64,000 nt of DNA from DATKUK01 sp035530655 (GCA_035530655.1 DATKUK010000017.1:62001-126000); one strand, 5' to 3'; shown: positions 8,810-16,840, counted from the stretch's first letter. Numbers and translations: made by a program. The notes: generated by a model not told the origin, from the sequence alone.

Positions 8810-9295
8810 CTACACGACACCTTTGTTCTCGTCCTCGTGCGCCGTGTGCTCCGCCTGGGATCGCCCCTCCTGCTGGCGTCGCAAATTGATGTCCAATTTC
8901 TTGCTGTAAAGCCGCAAAACGTCTGTAGGCTCCAAACCTAGCAGCTGGCAAATGCTGACCCAGAAGAAGAGTATATCGATCGCCTCCACGCGACCGTTCT
9001 GAAGATCCCGCAATTCGTACTGCCTGCCTTCCTTGGCTTCCTTGTACCAGTGCTTCCAGGAAAGACAGTCCTGAAGCTCCATGCACTCTGCAACGAGGGC
9101 ATCCAAGTAGTTCTTGATCGCTACACCAACTGGAACACGAAACCCGCCACATTCCGGAAGGCTGGCCTCTCGTTCTTCAGCCGCCAAGGCCTTGCCCATC
9201 TCGAGAGTGTCAAAGCCCGCTTGTCTGTTGAGCGCGGCCTGCTGAACCCAGATGTCCTCTAGATTCTTCACTTCCTTATGAACGGGCTTGGACAT
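8810..9295 (-). CDS. Dimeric dUTPase-like all-alpha NTP pyrophosphatase
   Basis: This 161-residue protein belongs to the all-alpha NTP pyrophosphatase superfamily, closest by eye to dimeric dUTPase (dUTPase_2). Metal-binding acidic residues are visible as E70-x-x-E73 (VAECMELQD) and E104-x-x-D107 (RVEAIDILFFW), with the typical W80-K-H-W83 between them and the nucleotide-binding YSKKLDINLRRQQEGR near 129-144. It would hydrolyse dUTP/dUDP or related nucleotides to the monophosphate. ATG 9295 is preceded by GGAGAAAG at a good distance; GTG 9298 is an alternative. It is first in the leftward cassette, about 100 bases before the methyltransferase. Nucleotide-pool enzymes of this type are common in phages and in defence loci. 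Confidence 0.85.
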   Translation of the reverse strand: MSKPVHKEVKNLEDIWVQQAALNRQAGFDTLEMGKALAAEEREASLPECGGFRVPVGVAIKNYLDALVAECMELQDCLSWKHWYKEAKEGRQYELRDLQNGRVEAIDILFFWVSICQLLGLEPTDVLRLYSKKLDINLRRQQEGRSQAEHTAHEDENKGVV

Positions 9296-9645
9296 CACAC
9301 TTTCTCCGTGCTGATCGGAAGGGCGAATAGTCCTTACGGAACCACTGAGCCCAAGTCAAGCAATTCAGAAGATGGCTTATCTCGGGTTTTCCCAGTTAAC
9401 CTTGCCCGGCTACACCATCGGGCGACTTCCCATGCATTATACTGCCCCACCCCCTGCTTGCGCCTACCACGATGTTGGATTTTTTTGGCCCCGACTCGGC
9501 GCCGCCGTTGGTGTGTACTGCGGCGCCGATGACAGCGCAGCTTTGTCCTGGCCTGTCCTGTACGCACCGCGTCCACTCGGGTGGATGCCAACGACCACAC
9601 GCAATAGACCCACGGCGGGGGGCCGGATGGTGTCGTGGATGGGTA

Positions 9646-9686
9646 ATCCCCCACCCTTCGCTTCGCGAAGGACGGGGCGCCCGCAG
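9646..9686. repeat. Palindromic intergenic repeat, copy 1
   Basis: A run of about 40 bases centred on the palindromic core CTTCGCGAAG, with flanking CCC and GGGG stretches that extend the hairpin. It recurs at 9787-9824 with only a few differences, 141 bases further on, which suggests a dispersed REP/MITE-like element. Confidence 0.75.
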
Positions 9687-9786
9687 ACGGTCTTTCAGTT
9701 CCATCCGTCCCCCACGTCCCGACGGCTTCGACTGCGCTCAGCCCAGGCGGTTCGACTTTGCTCACCGCAAGGACATGGGCGCCCGC

Positions 9787-9824
9787 AATCCCCCACCCTT
9801 CGCTTCGCGAAGGACGGGGCACCC
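9787..9824. repeat. Palindromic intergenic repeat, copy 2
   Basis: Second copy of the element at 9646-9686, ending 5 bases before the stop of the TPR gene. At that position the hairpin could also act as the 3' end structure of the leftward TPR transcript. Confidence 0.75.
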
Positions 9825-9828
9825 AAAA

Positions 9829-11589
9829 TTACAGCGCGGGTTGCGTGTCGGCGGCGGGGGTGGGCTGCTCGCGGACGAGCTGGACGAACCGGCGAATGAC
9901 CGACTCGGGCGGGGCGTCGGCAGCCGCCTTGGCGAGGTGTTCGAGGCCGAAGTCGGGCATGCCGCTGTAGTACTCGATATAGCCCAGCAGGAACCGCAGC
10001 TCGTAATCCTCTCGGTCCTTCAGGCGGTTCTCCAGATCGGCCCGCCGCACGTCGAGCAGTTGATCGGCGCCGAGCAGCTCCCGCAAGTCGAGTTGGAATC
10101 GGGCGATGTCGGGGAACCGCTCGATCCCCTGCAACAGCGCGATCACGGCCGTGCGATACTCCCCCGCCCCGATCAGGGCGTGTCCCTTGCCCAATAGCGG
10201 CAGCGGATTGTCGGGATCGACCGTATGAGCGACGTCGTACCGGTCGGCGGCCAGGTAGAACTTGCCTTCGGCCAGCAGCTCCTCGGCCAGCCTGATCTGC
10301 TTGTTCAGCACCGAATCCTTCCCGCCGGCGAAGCTGGTGACCGGGGTCATCATGGTGTCGGCCACCGCCTCGACGGCAAACTCGCGCCGAATCTCAGCCT
10401 CAATGGCAGCACGATCGTCGGCGGACAAAACGGCATCCTGCAGTCGCGGATCCTGAGCGAGCCGCCGCCGCAAGGCCTTCTTTGCCTCGGCCGCGTCACG
10501 GACGCGCTGCTTGGCCGCCTGCTGCTCGACGAGGCGCGCCCGAAGCTGGGGCACGACGGTCTCGGTAAACTCCTCAGCGAATCGCACGGCGTTCTGCATA
10601 TCGGCGAAGGTGTCCTGCCCCATCTGCTCGGGCGCGTCCAGCAGCGACACCGGGGCCGACAATCGCCGGGCCGTCTGATCGCGCACGTCAGCCGCGATGC
10701 TGCCCGGCTGCGGGCCGAGATACGCGTCGACTCCCGCCACATCCTCCGGCATGGGGTTGACGATCTGCCCGATGGGCGAGCCCGGCAGGATGTACGTCGA
10801 GCTCGGCAGCGTCGGCTCGTCCTGCCCGATCTGCCCCGGCGTCTCGGGGCGCGACGGGACGTCCCACTCGCTGCGATAGCTGCTGTCGGTCGGCCGGAGC
10901 AACTCGGCCAACCGGTCAATCCGCCGTTGCGGGCCAAACAGGCTCGACGGCACGGTCAACGGGTTGACGTACTGCGAACCACCGACGAACTGCTGTGGCG
11001 ATAGCTCCAGCCGACTGTCGCCCGGCATCGCTGCCGGCACCTGCCCGATAGGCGAGGGGTACCCCAACGCCTGGGGCATCTCGTCGAGCCGCTGGCTCAG
11101 CGGCTGGTAGGCAGTCAGCGGAATCGAGCTGCCCGGCTGATTGAAGCCCCGGACGATCTGTCCGGTGTTCAGCACCGTATTCGACGGAGAGTAGTACGGC
11201 TGAGGGCCGACCCAAGGCGACCCCGCCGCAAAGTCGCCCACCCCCACCGAATCGCGCCGGAAATTACTCAGCGCCGAGGAGGGCACCGAAATGCTGCCCA
11301 GCCCGAAGGCCGTGCTGGAACCTATGGGCGAATATCCCCTGAACGCCCGGCCACCGGTGACGTTGCCGGTGATGATCAGATCGGCACCAACCGGTTGTTC
11401 AACGGGCCTGGGGGCGTTCTGGCCGTAGGGACCGAGCTGGGGGTTGTCATACAGTCGCCCGTCGGGGGCCACCAACTGCTGAGCAGCGGCCTCCACTCCC
11501 GCAGCCAGGGCCACAAACCCCATCAGAACGATCTGCCCGATCCGGCTACGCATCGCAGCACGCGTCCAGTTGGTCTGCTCAGTCCCCAT
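9829..11589 (-). CDS. Exported protein with C-terminal tetratricopeptide-like region
   Basis: This 586-residue protein has an N-terminal signal peptide or anchor (hydrophobic IVLMGFVALAAGVEAAA, about 20-36). A long low-complexity region rich in Pro, Gly, Ser and Gln follows (about 40-310), then an acidic helical segment. The C-terminus (about 430-570) shows helix-turn-helix repeats of TPR character (LAAEGKFYLAADRYDVAHTVDP-like pattern, then KGHALIGAGEYRTAVIALLQGI). It probably scaffolds a periplasmic or envelope assembly; the substrate is unknown. ATG 11589 is used; M13 of this frame is an alternative start. It is divergent from the tat genes, which share the intergenic region 11590-11724. 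Confidence 0.65.
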   Translation of the reverse strand: MGTEQTNWTRAAMRSRIGQIVLMGFVALAAGVEAAAQQLVAPDGRLYDNPQLGPYGQNAPRPVEQPVGADLIITGNVTGGRAFRGYSPIGSSTAFGLGSISVPSSALSNFRRDSVGVGDFAAGSPWVGPQPYYSPSNTVLNTGQIVRGFNQPGSSIPLTAYQPLSQRLDEMPQALGYPSPIGQVPAAMPGDSRLELSPQQFVGGSQYVNPLTVPSSLFGPQRRIDRLAELLRPTDSSYRSEWDVPSRPETPGQIGQDEPTLPSSTYILPGSPIGQIVNPMPEDVAGVDAYLGPQPGSIAADVRDQTARRLSAPVSLLDAPEQMGQDTFADMQNAVRFAEEFTETVVPQLRARLVEQQAAKQRVRDAAEAKKALRRRLAQDPRLQDAVLSADDRAAIEAEIRREFAVEAVADTMMTPVTSFAGGKDSVLNKQIRLAEELLAEGKFYLAADRYDVAHTVDPDNPLPLLGKGHALIGAGEYRTAVIALLQGIERFPDIARFQLDLRELLGADQLLDVRRADLENRLKDREDYELRFLLGYIEYYSGMPDFGLEHLAKAAADAPPESVIRRFVQLVREQPTPAADTQPAL

Positions 11590-11724
11590 TTCAGTCCCGT
11601 CGTGCCACCCTCAATTATAGGTCATGCCCCCCTGAGCACAACCGACACATCATTCAGTCAGCCGCCAAATCCTTTGACGCGTGGCGCACGCCCCCTCTAC
11701 AATACGGCACGCCGGCTTGGAGAC

Positions 11725-11961
11725 ATGCAAATGATAGTTGACGGCACACCCCTTGGTTGGGTTCCGGGCGGCTGGGAGTTGGTGGTCATCCTGGTGGTGG
11801 CCATGCTGCTGTTCTTCGGCAAGCGCCTGCCGGAGCTTGGCCGCTCCTTTGGCCGCAGCATCACCGAGTTTCGCAAGGGGCTCAGTTCGGGCTCCGAGCC
11901 ACCCGAGCCAACCGGCCAGACTGGTCAGGCAGACGACGCCGTGAAGGACAACCAACAGTGA
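11725..11961 (+). CDS. tatA: Sec-independent translocase protein TatA/TatB family, first copy
   Basis: A 78-residue Tat pore-forming subunit. After a short periplasmic N-terminus comes the transmembrane helix WELVVILVVAMLLFF, the hinge FGKRLPELGRSFG typical of TatA, then an amphipathic helix SITEFRKGL and an acidic tail. GGAG lies 2-5 bases upstream of the ATG, which is rather close. Its stop overlaps the GTG start of a second copy by 4 bases, so the two are translated together. No TatC is visible in this window. A likely Tat substrate is encoded at 50064-52118. Confidence 0.92.
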   Translation: MQMIVDGTPLGWVPGGWELVVILVVAMLLFFGKRLPELGRSFGRSITEFRKGLSSGSEPPEPTGQTGQADDAVKDNQQ

Positions 11962-12239
11962 CAGTCGCGTTTCTAAGTCTTCCGGGCAACAGCGAGTGGC
12001 TGCTCATCGGCCTGTTTGCCCTGCTGGTTTTCGGTAAACGGCTGCCGGAGGTTGCACGGTCGCTCGGCAAGGGGGTGGTCGAGTTCAAGAAGGGCCTGCG
12101 CGGGATTGAGGACGAAGTGGAGCAAGCCGGACAGGGACAGGCCCCGGCGCCACCGAACCACGACCAGACGGCTTCGCGCGCCGACCAGACGACCCCGCCG
12201 CCCGAAAGCTCCCCCAAGCACGATACAACCACCACATAG
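11958..12239 (+). CDS. Sec-independent translocase protein TatA/TatB family, second copy
   Basis: A 93-residue paralogue of the preceding gene: transmembrane helix EWLLIGLFALLVFGKRLPEVARSLG, amphipathic helix GVVEFKKGLRGIEDEVEQ, then a long Pro/Thr/Gln-rich tail. The start is the GTG at 11958, giving a GTGA overlap with the first tat gene; an upstream extension in the same frame would run inside tatA and is not credible. The longer charged helix could make it the TatB-like partner, but residue patterns do not settle TatA versus TatB. Confidence 0.9.
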   Translation: MTVAFLSLPGNSEWLLIGLFALLVFGKRLPEVARSLGKGVVEFKKGLRGIEDEVEQAGQGQAPAPPNHDQTASRADQTTPPPESSPKHDTTTT

Positions 12240-12325
12240 TCGGCGAGGTGGCCCGACTGGTGGAACCCGCCCATTGCGGCACGGGGCGAGTACGGCTGCT
12301 GCAACAGAAAGGACCTCATCAACTT

Positions 12326-13480
12326 ATGTGTGGCGTGTCTCACCCAACGGACGATGGACCGCGAGCTGCCCGGCCGGAAGAAGTGCCGGACCTGATTGAA
12401 CTGGCCAACCTGGTGTTTCGCACGTCGAGCGGACGCACCCCTACGATGGGCCAAGAGTTCCCGCTGCTTCTGTCAGCCGGCAACTGCCAGGATCTCTACG
12501 TCACACGCGTCGGCGGGCGCCTGGTCTCCTTGGTGGGCGTATACCGACAGACCATGGTGTGCGACGGGCTGGAGTTGCCGGTGGCATGTGTCGGCTCGGT
12601 GTGCACGCACCCGGATTACCGTGGGCGCGGGTTGGCCGGCAAGTTGACCGACCTGGCCATCGCTCGCGCTCGGCAACAAGGTTGCCTGCTCATGCCCATC
12701 TCCGGCAACAGGACGTTGTACAGCCGCCGATGCGCCTTCCAGATTGCACCGACGCAGGTCGCTCAGATCGGTGCCGACCAACTGAATTCGGGCGGTGCCC
12801 CACGGCTGGCCGTCCGCCGATACGACGATGGCGATCTGCCTGCGGTCCTATCGCTGCACACCAAACGAACGGTCCGCTACGCCTGGACGCAGGAGACGGT
12901 CGGCCCCGTGCTGAAAGCTCATCTGGATATCTCCAGTGCTGCCTGGGTAGCGTGCGACAAAGATGACCAGCCGGCTGGATTCCTCCTTGTGCTACACCGC
13001 GGCCCGATGGTCGGGCGCGGGCCGGGCGTGGTCAACCACGTCGGCGCGCCCGAGACGCTTGGGCCGTTGGCTCGGGCGGCGATCGAGCAGATCCCGGCCG
13101 AATCGATTCAGTTTGCCGCGCTGCCGGGCGAGATCGAGTCGCTGGCGGCGATCGAAGCTGCGGGCTGCCCCGTAGAGACGCAAACGTCGGGCTGGACGCT
13201 CAGAATCCTCGATCTTGCAGCATTGTGTGAGCGGCTGAGCGGGCGGTTCGCCGGAGTCGCCGGCGTATCCATCGCGCCCGGCCATGGCAGTGAGGGCCTC
13301 ATCATCACCGTGGACGGCCAACGCATCGAGCTGGCCGACGCTGCGGACGTCAGCGCCGCGCTGTTCAACGGACCGCAGGCCTGGCCCGAGGCGCTAACAT
13401 CGCTTTCATGCGAGCGCCAGGAAGTGATCGGCTCGGTGCTGCCCCTACCGGTACCCAGCTACGGACTGAATTTCATCTAA
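12326..13480 (+). CDS. GNAT-family N-acetyltransferase (two-domain, Eis-like layout)
   Basis: A 384-residue acetyl-CoA-dependent acetyltransferase. The N-terminal GNAT fold (about 15-150) has the acetyl-CoA motif ACVGSVCTHPDYRGRGLAGKLTDLAI, the canonical V-x-x-x-x-R-G-x-G-x form. A second GNAT-like half and a C-terminal domain follow, the layout of Eis-type enzymes. The acceptor substrate is unknown. ATG 12326 is chosen because GAAAGGACC lies just upstream and the frame before it (from 12248) has no conserved content. It follows the tat pair by about 85 bases and may be in the same transcript. Confidence 0.8.
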   Translation: MCGVSHPTDDGPRAARPEEVPDLIELANLVFRTSSGRTPTMGQEFPLLLSAGNCQDLYVTRVGGRLVSLVGVYRQTMVCDGLELPVACVGSVCTHPDYRGRGLAGKLTDLAIARARQQGCLLMPISGNRTLYSRRCAFQIAPTQVAQIGADQLNSGGAPRLAVRRYDDGDLPAVLSLHTKRTVRYAWTQETVGPVLKAHLDISSAAWVACDKDDQPAGFLLVLHRGPMVGRGPGVVNHVGAPETLGPLARAAIEQIPAESIQFAALPGEIESLAAIEAAGCPVETQTSGWTLRILDLAALCERLSGRFAGVAGVSIAPGHGSEGLIITVDGQRIELADAADVSAALFNGPQAWPEALTSLSCERQEVIGSVLPLPVPSYGLNFI

Positions 13481-13495
13481 CAACCCCTTGGCCTT

Positions 13496-14095
13496 GTGAG
13501 CATGTACCAACCCAACCCATTGCCTCCCCCTGCCGCACGGCACATCAGAACCTTCATGACCGCGATGATCATCACCGTCGTCGCGATGATCGGTGTCGGG
13601 CTGATCGCCAGCAAGTGGAATCACATCAAGAACTTCGGCGTGCTGCGCCGAGCAGTTCTCTACCGCTCGGCCCAACCCAGTGCGCACCAGGTGGCAGTGC
13701 TGTCCGGGCGGTACGGCATCAAAACGATCGTCAACCTGCGACCCACGAGCGAAGACGCCGATCAGGGCTGGTACGAAAGCGAGCGGCAAGCCGCGCAGCG
13801 GTTCGGCATTCGGATGGTCGACTTGCCCGTCCGCGCCGGCTGCATACCCACCGACCAGGACGTCACCAGATTCCTGGCGCTTTGCCGAGACAGCGAGAAC
13901 CATCCGATCCTGCTGCACTGCGAAGCCGGGCAAGCCCGAACGGGGTATCTGGCGGCCATCTGGCGTATGGAATTTGACGGCATGGACGTCGAGGACGCCA
14001 TCGGCGAGATGCAGCAGTATCGCTTTCGCCCCGGGCGGTACGCCAAACATCTCGATCGGCTGAGGGCCTACGCCCGCCACCTCGAACGGCGCTAG
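13496..14095 (+). CDS. Membrane-anchored dual-specificity / tyrosine phosphatase-like protein
   Basis: A 199-residue protein with an N-terminal transmembrane helix (MTAMIITVVAMIGVGLIA, about 21-38) and a cysteine phosphatase domain. The P-loop is HCEAGQART (C-x5-R), with a general-acid candidate in the preceding loop DLPVRAG. GVLRRAVLYRSAQPS at about 48-62 is typical of DSP-like bacterial members (DUF442/PTP-related). It would dephosphorylate a phosphoprotein or phospholipid on the side of the membrane where the domain faces. Start GTG 13496, or ATG 13502 two codons later. Confidence 0.8.
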   Translation: MSMYQPNPLPPPAARHIRTFMTAMIITVVAMIGVGLIASKWNHIKNFGVLRRAVLYRSAQPSAHQVAVLSGRYGIKTIVNLRPTSEDADQGWYESERQAAQRFGIRMVDLPVRAGCIPTDQDVTRFLALCRDSENHPILLHCEAGQARTGYLAAIWRMEFDGMDVEDAIGEMQQYRFRPGRYAKHLDRLRAYARHLERR

Positions 14096-14139
14096 GCTCT
14101 TCCGAGATCGCCGGTTGGCAGCCTCTGCGGGCATCTGTC

Positions 14140-14754
14140 CTAACGGTAGATCTTGATCCACATCTTCCGGCTGCCCCACGTCTTGGCTTGGCGATGTGAG
14201 CGGAAAAACACGTCGACGTGTCGCCCGCGCACCTTGCGGCCTCGGTCAATGACGGGGACCGGCCTGCCCCCCGCGTAGCCCGGCACGGACACCTTGGTCA
14301 AAAACGGCAGGACGCTCGTGTCGGCCGCCACGAAGCGCCCCCCGTTATGGCGGATGCTTCGGCCGCTCGCCGTCTTGTCGTCGGCGGACCAGGCTCCGCA
14401 ACATTTCCGACATGGACAGTAGGCCGTGACCCTGAACAGCTCCTGTCGGGCGGAGGCGTTGCGTTGGGTGCCGCGCTCGCTTCCGTGCCTCTCCGCCTTT
14501 GGGTTGGCCGGCAGCTCGGGAAGCCGCAGGGGAATGAGTGCTGGCCGTGGCGCGGCAGCGTCCGGCTGGAAGGCCCCGCTCGCCACCGGCAGCGGTGCAG
14601 ACCTCGGCCCACGCGCAGCAAGCCGCGGCGCATGAGCGTCGTCATTCCTGGACAGCGCTGCGCACACAACCGCTACGCAGAAATGCGCCGCCAAAACGCC
14701 CAGCGCGATGGGCCTGGAGCGTGCTCGCAGTATGTGCCGCTTGCGTCTTAACAT
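14140..14754 (-). CDS. 3D-domain (Asp-Asp-Asp) exported protein, probable peptidoglycan-related
   Basis: A 204-residue protein with a basic N-terminus and a hydrophobic segment (IALGVLAAHFCVAVVCAAL, about 16-34), a Pro-rich linker, and a 3D domain at about 100-204. The domain begins TAYCPCRKCCGAWSADDKTA and has the three acidic positions in AADTSVL, PVIDRG and HVDVFF, ending in the usual MWIKIY strand. This fold occurs in MltA, YuiC and RpfB-like wall-active proteins as a double-psi beta barrel. It probably binds or cleaves glycan strands outside the cytoplasmic membrane; actual activity is not shown by the sequence. Confidence 0.85.
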   Translation of the reverse strand: MLRRKRHILRARSRPIALGVLAAHFCVAVVCAALSRNDDAHAPRLAARGPRSAPLPVASGAFQPDAAAPRPALIPLRLPELPANPKAERHGSERGTQRNASARQELFRVTAYCPCRKCCGAWSADDKTASGRSIRHNGGRFVAADTSVLPFLTKVSVPGYAGGRPVPVIDRGRKVRGRHVDVFFRSHRQAKTWGSRKMWIKIYR

Positions 14755-15207
14755 CGTCCCAACTGGGTTCCAGCCAATTGCCCGGCCGTCCGGGGCCGAA
14801 GACGGCCGCCCTACCCAGGCACCGAAAGTTCAGGATTGTAGCGACAACGTCGCTACGTGCCAGCCGAAACACGCAGTTTTTGCGGAATTTATCGTTGAAA
14901 ACCGATCAATCACTCAAGCAGCGTAACCATTTGTACAACACTACCTTATAGACCGTTTTGGGGGTCTGAACTGTGGAACGACTCGTCGACCGGGAAAACT
15001 ATTCTAGTGTCTCGCTGCGTTTGACGCCGACCGGTCGACGGCTGGAAGGGCCCTCCACGGTGACGCTGGCCTCTTGGGCGGTCGCCGGCCGTTGCCGTCA
15101 GTGCCGGTGCATCGGCAGCGTTTGTGTGGGCACAGCGCCCGCCAACCAGTACAATCCGCCGCTACATGGATCGCATTGGTCTGGACCTGCGGCGCGGGAG
15201 TCTGATT
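14755..15207. other. Gene-free spacer
   Basis: 453 bases between a leftward and a rightward gene. Stops occur in most frames in the AT-richer middle part (14880-14960), and no coding or RNA gene is recognisable. It should hold both divergent promoters; I do not see a clear -35/-10 pair. Confidence 0.4.
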
Positions 15208-15837
15208 ATGCAAGTCTACCTCGATGACGAGCCGTTCCACCCCCACACCGACGCTCAGACGACGGTGGGCGACGTGGTGGAGCAGGTGAAAGGACACCTG
15301 CCCACCCAGCAGCGGATGCTGGTGGCCATTCGGTGCGACGGCCAGGAGATCCCCTCCGAGCGGCTGGAAGACGTACTGGCCTCTCCGATCGGCTCCTACG
15401 CGAAGGTGGAGTTGGCCACGACGTCTCCGCAGCAACTAGCCATCGACGCACTCGAAGGGGCGGCCGCCCTCTTCGGCGAAACCAGCGGGCTGACCCGGGA
15501 AGTGGTCGAGTTGCTCAACCAGGGACAGACCCCTCGAGCCATGAAACTTTTGGGAAGTTGCCTGGAGGCCTGGAACCAAGCCGCCGACTCGGTACGGCGG
15601 ACGGCTCAGTTGCTCAGCCTCGATCTGGATACCATGCGGGTCGAGCAGCAGCCGTTACCGGAGTTGTTCGACGTGCTGCGGGAACAACTGACCGGTGTCA
15701 AGGAAGCCATCGAGGGGCGCGATTACGTCCTGCTGGCCGACATCCTTCAGTACGAACTGCCTCAGACGGCCGAGCAGTGGGGGCGGATGATCCACGCCGT
15801 TCGCGACCGCGTCGGGCAAGCTCGCCCATCGGAATAA
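15208..15837 (+). CDS. Hypothetical protein, 209 residues, helical
   Basis: I do not recognise this family. The first 65 residues (MQVYLDDEPFHPHTDAQTTV onward) have strand-rich, ubiquitin-like spacing (VGDVVEQVKGHLP, VAIRCDGQEI), and the rest is helical with no cysteine motif, membrane segment or nucleotide-binding loop. ATG 15208 follows a GGGAG stretch; the upstream frame is non-conserved in character. It ends 3 bases before the convergent MazG-like gene. A cytoplasmic location is likely. Confidence 0.6.
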   Translation: MQVYLDDEPFHPHTDAQTTVGDVVEQVKGHLPTQQRMLVAIRCDGQEIPSERLEDVLASPIGSYAKVELATTSPQQLAIDALEGAAALFGETSGLTREVVELLNQGQTPRAMKLLGSCLEAWNQAADSVRRTAQLLSLDLDTMRVEQQPLPELFDVLREQLTGVKEAIEGRDYVLLADILQYELPQTAEQWGRMIHAVRDRVGQARPSE

Positions 15838-15840
15838 CGA

Positions 15841-16191
15841 TCACTGGAAGCGGCCCCGGTACTGCTCGACGGGATACTTCCGCGCGTTCTGGTGCAGTTT
15901 CTGCCGCACGGCTGACGACAGGTCGATATCCAGGGCGTTGGCGAATGAGAGCACAAAGCAGGTCACGTCGGCCAACTCCTCCTGTATCCGCTGGCGCAAG
16001 TGCGACTCACCGAGAGTCTCCGGCAGTTGATCGCTGCGGTACCACTGGAACAGCTCCATCAGCTCGGCGGCCTCGATCGCGATCGACATGGCAAGGTTCT
16101 TGGGATCGTGGAACTGCTCCCAGTCGCGGGCGCGGACGAACTCGGCCACGGCCCCGCGCAATTGGGCCAGAGTGGTTTCTTGATCGGTCAC
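15841..16191 (-). CDS. MazG-like nucleotide pyrophosphohydrolase
   Basis: A 116-residue single-domain all-alpha NTP pyrophosphohydrolase of the RS21-C6/dCTPP type. The metal-binding pattern is visible: EAAELMELFQW (E-x3-E-L-x-E spacing) followed by EELADVTCFVLSFANAL (E-x2-D), and a C-terminal basic segment NARKYPVEQYRG. It would convert non-canonical or excess (d)NTPs to NMP and pyrophosphate as a housecleaning enzyme. GTG start at 16191, with GGAGAG upstream. It is unrelated in context to the dUTPase-like protein at 8810-9295. Confidence 0.88.
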   Translation of the reverse strand: MTDQETTLAQLRGAVAEFVRARDWEQFHDPKNLAMSIAIEAAELMELFQWYRSDQLPETLGESHLRQRIQEELADVTCFVLSFANALDIDLSSAVRQKLHQNARKYPVEQYRGRFQ

Positions 16192-16306
16192 GTTTTCTCT
16201 CCAGTTTCGAGCTGCTGCAAGTGATTTCCTCGTTCGCTGCCATCAGCGGCCAGCCGGGCCAGTCCAACTGACCGCACGCTGAACGAAAGGTTTTGGTTGA
16301 CAGATT

Positions 16307-16774
16307 ATGGCCAGGAAAATGAACGCAAAGCAACGCCCGAGGCACGAACAGCCCTCTGCCGGATTGATGCGCTTCGGCGTCTCGATGGAGGCCGACCTGC
16401 TAAAGGCCTTCGACACGCTGATCGAGCGGAAGGGCTATACCAACCGCAGCGAGGCGATCCGCGATCTTGTACGCGAGAAACTCATCGAGACCCAGTGGCA
16501 GGAGGGTAAGAGCTACACCGCCGGCGCGGTCTGCCTGGTGTACGACCACCACGTGCCCGACCTGGCGACCAAGCTGACCCGCATACAGCACGAGGTCGGC
16601 AAACAAATCATCTCTGCACTCCACGTCCACCTCGATCACCGTAACTGCCTGGAAGTTATCGTCTTGCGAGGCCAGGCAAACCGCCTGCGGCAGATTGCCG
16701 ATCAGTTGGCCAGCACGCGCGGGGTCAAGTACGGCAAGCTGATGATGGCCTCGGCCGGTCGCGATCTGGCCTGA
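16307..16774 (+). CDS. nikR: Nickel-responsive transcriptional regulator NikR
   Basis: A 155-residue ribbon-helix-helix regulator with a C-terminal ACT-like metal domain. The RHH region is at about 20-62 (MRFGVSMEADLLKAFDTLIE, then YTNRSEAIRDLVRE). The four nickel ligands are in place: H95 (TRIQHEV), H106 and H108 (LHVHLDH), and C114 (RNCLEV). It normally represses nickel uptake genes when nickel is abundant. No nickel transporter or hydrogenase/urease gene is in this window, so its targets lie elsewhere. The N-terminal extension of about 18 basic residues is longer than in E. coli NikR. Confidence 0.93.
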   Translation: MARKMNAKQRPRHEQPSAGLMRFGVSMEADLLKAFDTLIERKGYTNRSEAIRDLVREKLIETQWQEGKSYTAGAVCLVYDHHVPDLATKLTRIQHEVGKQIISALHVHLDHRNCLEVIVLRGQANRLRQIADQLASTRGVKYGKLMMASAGRDLA

Positions 16775-16840
16775 GTGCGCTGGCCCCCAGGCGTCGTGCT
16801 GTGGTGACCAGGCCTGGATGCGCCTCGATGGGCTGCCCCG

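Larger units (their letters stand above)
9296..9828. other. Gene-free spacer with dispersed palindromic repeats
   Basis: No gene is supported in these 533 bases. The frames that stay open in several phases are products of high GC and of the two repeats listed separately. The spacer marks the right edge of the lower-GC cassette. It should contain the promoter of the leftward operon, but I cannot point to a clear -35/-10 pair. Confidence 0.5.

Noticed and set aside
9646..9824. CRISPR array from the repeated units
   Set aside because: Only two copies, palindromic and 141 bases apart; no regular spacers or cas genes.
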